Assembly (NCBI GenBank): GCA_945787555.1
Contig: CALZJG010000041.1
Span: 1 to 58,783 of the forward strand
Direction of reading: 5' to 3'
From: an uncultured Chromatiaceae bacterium
GTDB taxonomy: Bacteria > Pseudomonadota > Gammaproteobacteria > DRLM01
Length of the DNA: 58,783 nt
The stretch's first letter is position 1. Every line of letters begins with the position of its first letter. The notes beneath the pieces are model-generated. The model was not told the origin of the DNA and made no database searches. It worked only from the letters and a program-made list of their open reading frames with translations. Of this stretch, positions 32,160-40,661 are shown piece by piece. The translations under genes and the position numbers were made by a program.

Positions 32160-32777
32160 ATGAAACGAAGCATTATCGCGCTGCTGGCGCTGACCACCTT
32201 GTACAGTGCGGCCACCTGGGCCGGCGCGCGCGAGCGCTTGCAGGGTTTCTATCATAATACGCACTCGCTCACCGCCGAGTTCACCCAAACCGTGCGCGAT
32301 GCCAAGCTGGTGGTGGTCGAGGATTCGCGCGGCCTGATGGCTTTGCAACGTCCCGGCAAATTCCGCTGGGATTATTATGCGCCGCATGAGCAGACCATCG
32401 TCGCCGACGGCAACAAAGTGTGGCTGTACGACATCGACCTCGAGCAAGTGACGGTCAAGCCTATGGACAATGCGCTGGGCAACACCCCGGCGCAATTGTT
32501 GAGCACCTCGCGTCCGCTGGAAGAAAGTTTCGTGATCACCGAGCTACCCAACGTGGGGGGCTTGGAATGGGTGGAACTCACTCCGCGCGATAAAGACGCC
32601 AACTTCCGTAGCGTGCGCCTCGGCTTCGACGGCGATCATCTCAAGCAAATGGAATTGGAAGACAGCTTCGGGCAAATTACTTTGCTGACCTACAGCAACA
32701 TCCAGCGCAATCCGCCTCTGGAAAGCTCGTTGTTCACCTTCACGCCCCCACAGGGTGTCGATGTCATCGGCGAGTAA
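32160..32777 (+). CDS. lolA: Outer-membrane lipoprotein carrier protein LolA
   Basis: Periplasmic chaperone carrying lipoproteins from LolCDE to LolB. 205 aa, signal peptide 1-~21 (MKRSIIALLALTTLYSAATWA). The mature part has SLTAEFTQTV, GLMALQRPGKFRWDYYAPHEQTIVADGNKVWLYD and the C-terminal FTFTPPQGVDVI. ATG at 32160 has AAGGAAG upstream; 32118 would bury the signal peptide. Confidence 0.96.
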   Translation: MKRSIIALLALTTLYSAATWAGARERLQGFYHNTHSLTAEFTQTVRDAKLVVVEDSRGLMALQRPGKFRWDYYAPHEQTIVADGNKVWLYDIDLEQVTVKPMDNALGNTPAQLLSTSRPLEESFVITELPNVGGLEWVELTPRDKDANFRSVRLGFDGDHLKQMELEDSFGQITLLTYSNIQRNPPLESSLFTFTPPQGVDVIGE

Positions 32778-32892
32778 TACCAGGGCTGAGCTAATATGCC
32801 TAGCTCGCTTCCAACGCACCCTGGTGCATCACGTTCTCTTTCCTGGCGGTTGAGGGCCAAGGTGCAGGGGATGGCGCGAACATTCATGATTG

Positions 32893-34260
32893 ATGCTTAG
32901 CTTGGACGACGATCTTTTCAAAACTAATGATACCCTCGGACCAGCGAAGATTGACGCAAGTCAACCGCTGGCCGATCGTATGCGCCCGGTGCGACTGGAG
33001 GACTATGCTGGGCAAAGTCATTTGCTAGCTCCGGGTAAACCGTTGCGCTTGGCCATAGAAGCGGGGCGCTTGCACTCGATGATCTTTTGGGGCCCGCCGG
33101 GAACGGGTAAGACCACCTTGGCGCGCTTGATCGCGCGACGCGTCGAGGCACAATTCCTTAGCCTGTCCGCTGTGCTCGCCGGCGTCAAGGACGTGCGCGC
33201 CGCGGTCGAGCAAGCACAACGACTACGCAGGGGAGAAGGGCGCGCCACGCTCTTGTTCGTCGACGAGGTGCATCGTTTCAATAAGGCGCAACAGGACGCC
33301 TTTCTCCCCTACGTTGAGGACGGCACCCTCATGTTCATTGGCGCCACGACCGAGAACCCATCCTTCGAACTCAATAACGCCTTGCTGTCGCGGGCCCGCG
33401 TGTATGTGCTTAAGCGTCTGCAACCCGCCGAGTTACGGGCGGTCATCGATCGCGCGCTGGATGATGCGGAACAGGGGCTAGGCCGCCGCGCACTGGAACT
33501 GGCCGACGAATTGCGCGACCGCATCACGGTGGCGGCCGACGGCGACGCCCGCCGCGCGCTCAATTTTCTCGAAATTGCCTCTGACTTGGCCGAGGCGCGC
33601 GACGGACGGGAAATCATTACCGCGGCTTTGCTGGACGATGTGCTGGCCGGCGGCGTGCGCCGTTTCGACAAGGGCGGCGAGGCTTTTTACGATCAGATCT
33701 CCGCACTGCACAAATCCGTGCGTGGCTCTTCGCCTGATGCGGCCTTATATTGGTTTGCACGCATGATCGACGGCGGTTGTGACCCGTTGTACATCGCCCG
33801 GCGTGTGGTGCGTATGGCCAGCGAGGATATCGGCAACGCTGATCCGCGGGCCTTGAGCCTGGCGTTGGAAGCGTGGGATGTGCAGGATCGTCTCGGCAGC
33901 CCGGAAGGGGAATTGGCCATTGCCCAAGCGATTACCTATCTCGCCTGCGCCGCCAAGAGTAATGCGGTGTACAGCGCTTTTAAATCCGCACTGAACGACG
34001 CCCAGGTCAGCGGCTCGCTAGATGTGCCGCTGCATTTGCGCAACGCGCCCACCAAGTTAATGAAGCAATTGGATTACGGCAAAGCGTATCGCTACGCCCA
34101 TGACGAGGCGGACGGCTACGCCGCCGGCGAAGCGTACTTTCCCGAGGAGTTGGGCCGGCGGGTATATTATCGTCCCGTGCCGCGCGGACTGGAAATCAAG
34201 ATCGGCGAGAAGCTGGCGCAATTGCGGGCGCTGGACGAAAAGAATAAGAGGAAAGATTAA
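32893..34260 (+). CDS. rarA: Replication-associated recombination protein A (RarA/MgsA)
   Basis: AAA+ ATPase related to clamp loaders that acts at stalled forks. 455 aa: [21 protein letters not shown], Walker [10 protein letters not shown], Walker [17 protein letters not shown], sensor [19 protein letters not shown], and the C-terminal tetramerisation domain ending [20 protein letters not shown] at 32893; an adjacent TTG lies at 32890. The order ftsK-lolA-rarA-serS is the standard one, here interrupted by crcB-DUF190. Confidence 0.96.
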   Translation: MLSLDDDLFKTNDTLGPAKIDASQPLADRMRPVRLEDYAGQSHLLAPGKPLRLAIEAGRLHSMIFWGPPGTGKTTLARLIARRVEAQFLSLSAVLAGVKDVRAAVEQAQRLRRGEGRATLLFVDEVHRFNKAQQDAFLPYVEDGTLMFIGATTENPSFELNNALLSRARVYVLKRLQPAELRAVIDRALDDAEQGLGRRALELADELRDRITVAADGDARRALNFLEIASDLAEARDGREIITAALLDDVLAGGVRRFDKGGEAFYDQISALHKSVRGSSPDAALYWFARMIDGGCDPLYIARRVVRMASEDIGNADPRALSLALEAWDVQDRLGSPEGELAIAQAITYLACAAKSNAVYSAFKSALNDAQVSGSLDVPLHLRNAPTKLMKQLDYGKAYRYAHDEADGYAAGEAYFPEELGRRVYYRPVPRGLEIKIGEKLAQLRALDEKNKRKD

Positions 34261-34261
34261 C

Positions 34262-34443
34262 CACGGACCGCACGGAGGACATGGAGTAAGCTGCAGAGTG
34301 GTCTTCAACCTCACCCTTCCGCCTGCGGGAGAGGGGAGGGAGATGCGCGGGCACGACACCGAGCGAGAGGTTCTATTAATGTGCTTTTTGGCAACTCGCT
34401 CCAAACCAATGGACTTTTCTCCGTGTCCTCCGTGCTCTCCGTG
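34262..34443. repeat. Interspersed element with 25-bp terminal inverted repeats
   Basis: The left end (34262-34286, CACGG... CACGGAGGAC ATGGAG) and right end (34419-34443, CTCCGTGTCCTCCGTG...) are inverted repeats of about 25 bp with few mismatches. The right end also repeats CTCCGTG internally. A REP-like CCCTTCCGCCTGCGGGAGAGG lies inside. No frame is coded. It resembles small non-autonomous (MITE/REP-type) elements and sits between rarA and crcB, the point where two extra genes interrupt rarA-serS. Confidence 0.55.
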
Positions 34444-34481
34444 TTTAAATGTAACTCGATGATCAACATGAGACGCCATCA

Positions 34482-34856
34482 GTGAAACAGATTCTGGCCA
34501 TCGCCGCCGGCGGCGCCGTCGGGGCGTTGCTGCGCTATTGGGCCTCCACGGCGGTGTATGGACTGATGGGACGTGACTTCCCATACGGCACGCTGATGGT
34601 GAACGTGACTGGTTCGTTGCTGATGGGCTTGTTGTACGTGTTGTTGGTGGAGCGTCTGAGCTTGGGGGTGGAATGGCGGGCGGCCTTGTTGATCGGCGTG
34701 TTGGGCGCCTTCACGACCTTCTCCGCCTTTAGTATGGAGACGGTGGCGTTGATCGAAGAGGGTGAGCGTGCCAAGGCTCTGCTCAATATCCTCCTCAGTG
34801 TGACGCTGTGCATCGCCGCCACATGGATCGGCTTGGTGGCGGGGAGACGTTTATGA
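34482..34856 (+). CDS. crcB: Fluoride channel CrcB (Fluc)
   Basis: 124 aa with four membrane helices: GGAVGALLRYWAS, GTLMVNVTGSLLMGLL (pore Asn), LLIGVLGAFTTFSAFSMETV (the FTTFS phenylalanine box), and LLSVTLCIAATWIGL. It exports fluoride as an antiparallel dimer. GTG start at 34482. No fluoride riboswitch could be recognised in 34261-34481. Overlaps the DUF190 gene by ATGA. Confidence 0.95.
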   Translation: MKQILAIAAGGAVGALLRYWASTAVYGLMGRDFPYGTLMVNVTGSLLMGLLYVLLVERLSLGVEWRAALLIGVLGAFTTFSAFSMETVALIEEGERAKALLNILLSVTLCIAATWIGLVAGRRL

Positions 34857-35164
34857 AGACACAAGAAGTGACTGTGGTGCGTATTTATCTCAGTGAGGCC
34901 GAGGCGCATTTGGACAACCTGCTTAAACGCTTGCATGGTTGGGAGAAAGTACGCGGCGTGACCGTGTTCCGAGGCATTTCCGGTTTCGGCAGTTCCGGCG
35001 AGGTGCATACTAGCAAGCTAATCGATTTGTCACTCGATCTGCCGGTGGTGGTGGAGTTCTTCGATACCTCCGATAAGGCGGCGGCGATTATCGAGCATTT
35101 ACGCCCCACTGTTAGACCTGGCCATATCATTCACTGGACCGCGCGCATGAACATGGAAGAATGA
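34853..35164 (+). CDS. DUF190 family protein (PII-like fold)
   Basis: 103 aa: EVTVVRIYLSEAEAH, LLKRLHGWEKVRGVTVFRGISGFGSSGEVHTSKLIDLSLDLPVVVEFFD match DUF190, a PII-like trimer family often next to crcB. ATG overlaps the crcB stop (ATGA), so the two are coupled and probably work together, perhaps with DUF190 as regulator of the channel (inference). serS starts 10 nt downstream. Confidence 0.92.
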   Translation: MKTQEVTVVRIYLSEAEAHLDNLLKRLHGWEKVRGVTVFRGISGFGSSGEVHTSKLIDLSLDLPVVVEFFDTSDKAAAIIEHLRPTVRPGHIIHWTARMNMEE

Positions 35165-36448
<1,284 letters not shown>

Positions 36449-36452
36449 GCGC

Positions 36453-37835
36453 GTGGATTGGCTACCGATCTTTGTTGAGGTCAAAAACGCGCCCTGCCTG
36501 GTGGTGGGTGGCGGCGAAGTGGCTGCGCGCAAGGTGGATTTGCTGTTACGTGCCGGTGCAAGCGTCCATATCGTGGCGCCGAAACTAAATGAACGCCTGC
36601 AACAGCAGGTGCAAAACCGAGTCGTGCAGCACGGCGGCCTTGAATTTCACGACGAGCAATTGCATGGCTGCCGTTTGGCGGTGGCCGCCACCGATGACGA
36701 GGCGGTAAACCGTCGCGTCGCCGAGGCGGCGCGCGCTCACAATATTCCCGTCAACGTAGTCGATCAACCCGCGCTATGTACCTTCATCTTTCCCTCCATC
36801 ATCGATCGCTCGCCGCTGGTGGCAGCGGTCTCGACCGGTGGCGCGGCACCGGTATTGGCACGCCTGGTGCGGGCGCGCTTGGAGACGCTAATCCCCGCCA
36901 GCTACGGCCGCTTGGCCGCCTTGGCGACGCGTTTTCGCAGCCAGGTGAAACAACGCTATACGACCCTGGCCGAGCGTCGCCGATTCTGGGAAGACGTGTT
37001 GCAAGGCCCCATCGCCGAACAAGTCTATGCCGGCCAGGAAGCCGCGGCGGAACAGGCGTTGACGCAGCGCTTGCAGCAAGCACAACCGCTATTGTCTCGT
37101 GGCGCGGTGTATCTAGTGGGCGCGGGACCGGGCGATCCCGACTTGCTTACATTCCGCGCGCTGCGTTTGATGCAGCAGGCCGACGTGGTGCTGTACGACC
37201 GCTTGGTGAGTCCCGCCATCCTCGATCTAGTGCGCCGTGAGGCGGAACGCATTTATGTCGGCAAGCGCCGTAGTTTCCACGCCGTGCGCCAGGAAGAGAT
37301 CAACGAGCTGTTGGTCAAGCTGGCTCAGGAAGGTAAGCGAGTGCTGCGCTTGAAGGGGGGTGATCCCTTTGTCTTCGGTCGTGGCGGCGAGGAAATCGCC
37401 TCGCTGGCCGAAGAAGGTGTTTCCTTTCAAATCGTCCCCGGCGTCACCGCCGCCAACGGTTGCGCGGCGTATGCGGGGATACCGCTCACACATCGCGATT
37501 ACGCCCAATCGGTGCTGTTCGTCACCGGCCATCTCAAGGATGGCAGCATGGATTTGAATTGGCCGGCGCTGGTGCAACCAGCGCAAACCGTGGTGGTGTA
37601 CATGGGGCTGACCGGTCTCGATATTCTCTGCCGGGAACTCATCGCGCATGGGGTGCGCGCCGACATGCCCGCGGCATTAGTGGAGCAGGGCACGACATCG
37701 AAGCAACGTGTCTTGATCGGTGATTTGTCCTCTTTACCCGATGTGGTGGCCCATCAGGATGTGCATGCGCCGACCTTGGTGATCGTCGGTGAGGTGGTGA
37801 CATTGCATGATCAATTGAAGTGGTTTGGTGCTTGA
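36453..37835 (+). CDS. cysG: Siroheme synthase CysG
   Basis: Trifunctional enzyme making siroheme for sulfite/nitrite reductases. 460 aa. Residues 1-~210 are the dehydrogenase/ferrochelatase half ([16 protein letters not shown] site, [15 protein letters not shown]). Residues ~215-457 are the uroporphyrinogen methyltransferase half ([44 protein letters not shown]). GTG start at 36453, 4 nt after serS, suggesting co-transcription. Confidence 0.97.
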   Translation: MDWLPIFVEVKNAPCLVVGGGEVAARKVDLLLRAGASVHIVAPKLNERLQQQVQNRVVQHGGLEFHDEQLHGCRLAVAATDDEAVNRRVAEAARAHNIPVNVVDQPALCTFIFPSIIDRSPLVAAVSTGGAAPVLARLVRARLETLIPASYGRLAALATRFRSQVKQRYTTLAERRRFWEDVLQGPIAEQVYAGQEAAAEQALTQRLQQAQPLLSRGAVYLVGAGPGDPDLLTFRALRLMQQADVVLYDRLVSPAILDLVRREAERIYVGKRRSFHAVRQEEINELLVKLAQEGKRVLRLKGGDPFVFGRGGEEIASLAEEGVSFQIVPGVTAANGCAAYAGIPLTHRDYAQSVLFVTGHLKDGSMDLNWPALVQPAQTVVVYMGLTGLDILCRELIAHGVRADMPAALVEQGTTSKQRVLIGDLSSLPDVVAHQDVHAPTLVIVGEVVTLHDQLKWFGA

Positions 37836-37859
37836 TGAACTCCCAAGCATGCTAATGTT

Positions 37860-38336
37860 TCAATTTAACTCCAAAGAGTCCACCATCTCTTGCACTTGCT
37901 GCAGATATTTGTCGTAGGAGTGGTTCTCAGCGGTATAGGTGAGACAGTACATGCGCTTGCCCTTCAATACATAAATCTGCAGCCACTGCATGGGCAAGGT
38001 CACACTGTGCCCTCCCTTCATCAGCGGGCCGAGTTCACCAGTAAACTCAAGCTTTATGGCGGGAAGACCGGCGGCGGTGGTCTCATCGCGTTTTCCAAGC
38101 TTTAGGGTGCTTCCTGCCGCAGTCATAGTGGCGATTTCGGTGCTCACATAGTCCTTTAGAGATAAACTGGTCTCATCGACAATGACGTTGACGTTGTCGC
38201 TAAAGGTATCCGTTGGCCCCTCAAGGGAAGAAAAAAACCCTGTCGCGGTTGGAGCGATGCTTTGTTTTCTCCAGGTCGCCGGATACTTGATCCGATATCC
38301 ATTGACGAAGTCCGTGTGACTGAGATACTCGCCCAT
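37860..38336 (-). CDS. PsbP/DcrB-like protein
   Basis: 158 aa without a signal peptide. YRIKYPATWRKQ, FSDNVNVIVDE, LSLKDYVSTEIATM and the C-terminal YCLTYTAENHSYDKYLQQVQEMVDSLEL are the pattern of PsbP-fold/DUF1795-type proteins. AGAGGAGA precedes the ATG. It is the second gene of a pair with the membrane protein at 38361 (24 nt apart). Function unknown; the family is often found with secretion or membrane systems. Confidence 0.7.
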   Translation of the reverse strand: MGEYLSHTDFVNGYRIKYPATWRKQSIAPTATGFFSSLEGPTDTFSDNVNVIVDETSLSLKDYVSTEIATMTAAGSTLKLGKRDETTAAGLPAIKLEFTGELGPLMKGGHSVTLPMQWLQIYVLKGKRMYCLTYTAENHSYDKYLQQVQEMVDSLELN

Positions 38337-38360
38337 GCTGTTTCTCCTCTGTCCCTCGAT

Positions 38361-39080
38361 TTAGGCGCCTTTGCCAGCTGATTTTGCCCGTGTCTCAACG
38401 TACTTTTGCAGCAGTTCGATGGTTTCCTTGGAACGCTTTTGCAGCATATCACTGGCCTTTTCGATGTTGGCAATGTTTGGCATCGGCGGGTCACCCTGGG
38501 GTGCAATGGCGTAATTTTCCCAAAATGAGATCTGTTCAAAATAGTTCATGAAGGATATTTCGACTTGCACCAGATTAGATAACGCATTCTGAGATTTTTC
38601 GATGGGCCCCAGCAAAAACAAGGCGATAAAACTGGCCGTGCCCAAACCACCAAAGAGCAATGAATAAACCTTTTCATCAGAAAAAGCGGCATAAAGCGCG
38701 GCAAATATATACAGCGCGATGCCCGTCACAAACATCACCACATTCATCCAGGTGATCGTTCTGAAGGTATGTGCCGCATTATTGAGTGTATCTTTAAGAA
38801 TCTTGACGGTATAGGAGCCCAAGTCATTCATGCGCTCAACTTGATTCGTCATGCGTTTTTGGGCCAGCTCTGACTCGAACGCGAAGCGTTGAAACATCGC
38901 CTGGGGTGGTGGAGCGGGTGGGCTTTCGCTCAGCAAGCGTTTAGCCGTGCTGGCCTCGCTCTCATCAAGCTGGTAACCATGACTAATCACCGCTTGGTCA
39001 AAATCCCGAAATAGCTGACCGCCGAAATCGTCGTCTGCCTTGGCGCGACCCACGACCGCCCATAGATCTTGCTGACTCAT
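38361..39080 (-). CDS. Unrecognised membrane protein with Nif11/NHLP-like N-terminus
   Basis: 239 aa. Residues ~1-50 (DLWAVVGRAKADDDFGGQLFRDFDQAVISHGYQLDE) resemble the small helical domain found as leader in nitrile-hydratase/Nif11-like RiPP precursors. Then a Pro-rich linker (ESPPAPPPQ), a helical segment, two membrane helices (~110-165: WMNVVMFVTGIALYIFAALY and LLFGGLGTASFIALFLLG), and a C-terminal helical tail with Lys/Gln-rich ends. The two-helix module with flanking coiled coils recalls TRADD-N-associated membrane domains of bacterial conflict systems, but this is by eye. GGAGG lies before the ATG. Base composition is lower in GC than the neighbours. Confidence 0.75.
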   Translation of the reverse strand: MSQQDLWAVVGRAKADDDFGGQLFRDFDQAVISHGYQLDESEASTAKRLLSESPPAPPPQAMFQRFAFESELAQKRMTNQVERMNDLGSYTVKILKDTLNNAAHTFRTITWMNVVMFVTGIALYIFAALYAAFSDEKVYSLLFGGLGTASFIALFLLGPIEKSQNALSNLVQVEISFMNYFEQISFWENYAIAPQGDPPMPNIANIEKASDMLQKRSKETIELLQKYVETRAKSAGKGA

Positions 39081-39866
39081 TCTGGCCTCCGCATTGATCC
39101 GATACTATTTCCTCGGTTTCATCGATTGCTCTCGCGGAGCTATGCGCATAGGAAATGATTGATCAGAAAAACTAATGCTTTTACTTTGGAGAGAGAATAA
39201 TCAATATGGCCCAGAATAAGCAACTGATATGATCACCCGCGTTTGCGCCGGTGAAATAACGTGAAAACAGCCGCGATGATTTCTACCGACTCCGCGCGGC
39301 GCGACTACTACGCCGACAAGCTCATGTGTCATGCGCCTGGCGCCTGGCGCATGACACGAACAGCGGGACAGTCTCTCGGCGTGCGAGCGTTAACCCGCTT
39401 AACCTCGAGCCGCGACGGCGCATTGGGGGGCATTGAGAGGAACGGTATTACTGTGCAGGTGATGCGTGTGTGATGAACGCTGTCATCTCCTCAAGCACCG
39501 TCGATCACCGCAAGGTCACGACGCGTTGAGAGGGGCGGCCATGCGGCGCCTAGCCAGCCCGTAGCCTGGAATACTCCAATTCTGTTCGATCTGCATGACA
39601 AGCAAGCTTTTGCGTCTACAACCTGTACTGATTCGAGTCCTATGCCGATCTGCGATAGATACGCTTCAAAGTTGCCGAGACCGCTGTTTCTGGTCGCCAC
39701 TTTGGCAGGCCGAAACAGCGACAATGGCCACCGAGGCGCTGTCTGTCATCGGTGGTCGTGGAGGCTTCGAGAGTGTCCCACGGGGTAACATTTACTCCTA
39801 ACACTCAAGCTAGCGCCGCTAGGTGTTGACGACTCTTGAGCTAGTCTTTTGGACTTCGGCGCGCCG
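39081..39866. other. 786-nt region without a convincing gene
   Basis: Short frames here lack recognisable motifs and ribosome sites. Structure seen: a 12-bp hairpin at 39326-39357, a CGCTGTTTC/GAAACAGCG inverted repeat at about 39680-39720, and an AACAC-CTAGC/GCTAG-GTGTT hairpin at ~39798-39826 just after the 3' end of the FeeM-like gene, which may end that transcript. The region may be decayed DNA. Confidence 0.5.
39326..39357. repeat. Strong 12-bp inverted repeat
   Basis: GTGTCATGCGCC (39326-39337) and GGCGCATGACAC (39346-39357) are exact complements; the 8-nt loop contains the self-complementary GGCGCC. No U-tract follows. It is isolated in gene-free DNA. Confidence 0.6.
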
Positions 39867-40595
39867 TCAAGCCGCCAGCGTGATGTCACCCGCGCCAATG
39901 GGCTGACGTTGGTTAGTCCAGTGGGGCGGGCGCTGGCCTGGCGCCGTGACCTGCATGCTGGCAGCAGTCTCCTGGTTGACGAGTCGATCCTGAGGGAACC
40001 AGCGCGAGTGACAGTGCTCCACGTCCGAACGCATGAACACGGCAGGCAGGTTGGCCAACGCCTTGATGCCATGGCGCCGTGCCACCACCTGCATGCCGAA
40101 TAAACGGCGATAGATCCGCTCATGGCGAATATGCAGTGTGCAGACATGGACGTCGATGCCGCGACGCACTTGATGGTGGATGACACCCTGGAGCAGTGCG
40201 ACGACCAGGCGTGGGTCATCACGATAGTCATTATGGGTGGCCAAACGCCAGATGACTCCGACCGAAGGGGCCTCGCGGCGAATAGCATCGTATTCAGAGG
40301 CGAATACCGCGTCCACTGGCATGGCATAATCGCCGTCCTGAGTCACGGAAACTGTGCCGACGAGGGTGCCATCCTGGAAGGCGCCAAGTACTAAGGTCTG
40401 CGCCAGATGGTCCAAGTGCTGACAATAGTGCAAGCGTCCGTCTGGTTGCGGCGTGCAATAGCCACGCTGCACGTATCCATCGTGGGCCAGACGGTGTACT
40501 TGCTCAAGTTCTTGCTCCCCACTCATGGCGCGAACAACGAGTCGGTTCTGGGTGGCGGTGTCAGGGCCGGTCGTCTGACCAATATGGCTGAGCAT
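39867..40595 (-). CDS. FeeM-like N-acyl amino acid synthase / GNAT-fold protein
   Basis: 242 aa. The segments VRAMSGEQELEQVHRLAHDGYVQRGY, GTLVGTVSVTQDGDYAMPVDAVF, VGVIWRLATHNDYR and VCTLHIRHERIYRRLFGMQVVARR match the FeeM/autoinducer-synthase-like GNAT fold, whose members join fatty acyl chains to amino acids. ATG at 40595 has AGGAGG 8 nt upstream; the frame extends to 40640 without support. It lies 66 nt downstream of the large GGDEF-EAL gene, on the same strand. Product unknown. Confidence 0.8.
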   Translation of the reverse strand: MLSHIGQTTGPDTATQNRLVVRAMSGEQELEQVHRLAHDGYVQRGYCTPQPDGRLHYCQHLDHLAQTLVLGAFQDGTLVGTVSVTQDGDYAMPVDAVFASEYDAIRREAPSVGVIWRLATHNDYRDDPRLVVALLQGVIHHQVRRGIDVHVCTLHIRHERIYRRLFGMQVVARRHGIKALANLPAVFMRSDVEHCHSRWFPQDRLVNQETAASMQVTAPGQRPPHWTNQRQPIGAGDITLAA

Positions 40596-40661
40596 GTATG
40601 TCCTCCTGCACTGTAGTGATGGCCGGTGTCCGCGGGGCACGAGTGCCAGAAACTTGCCGCT

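Noticed and set aside
34261-34481. Fluoride riboswitch before crcB
   Set aside because: The conserved riboswitch core could not be found; the region is instead the inverted-repeat element.
39261-39473. 70-codon frame with a possible GTG start
   Set aside because: It spans a 12-bp perfect hairpin, has no protein-like motif and no ribosome site.
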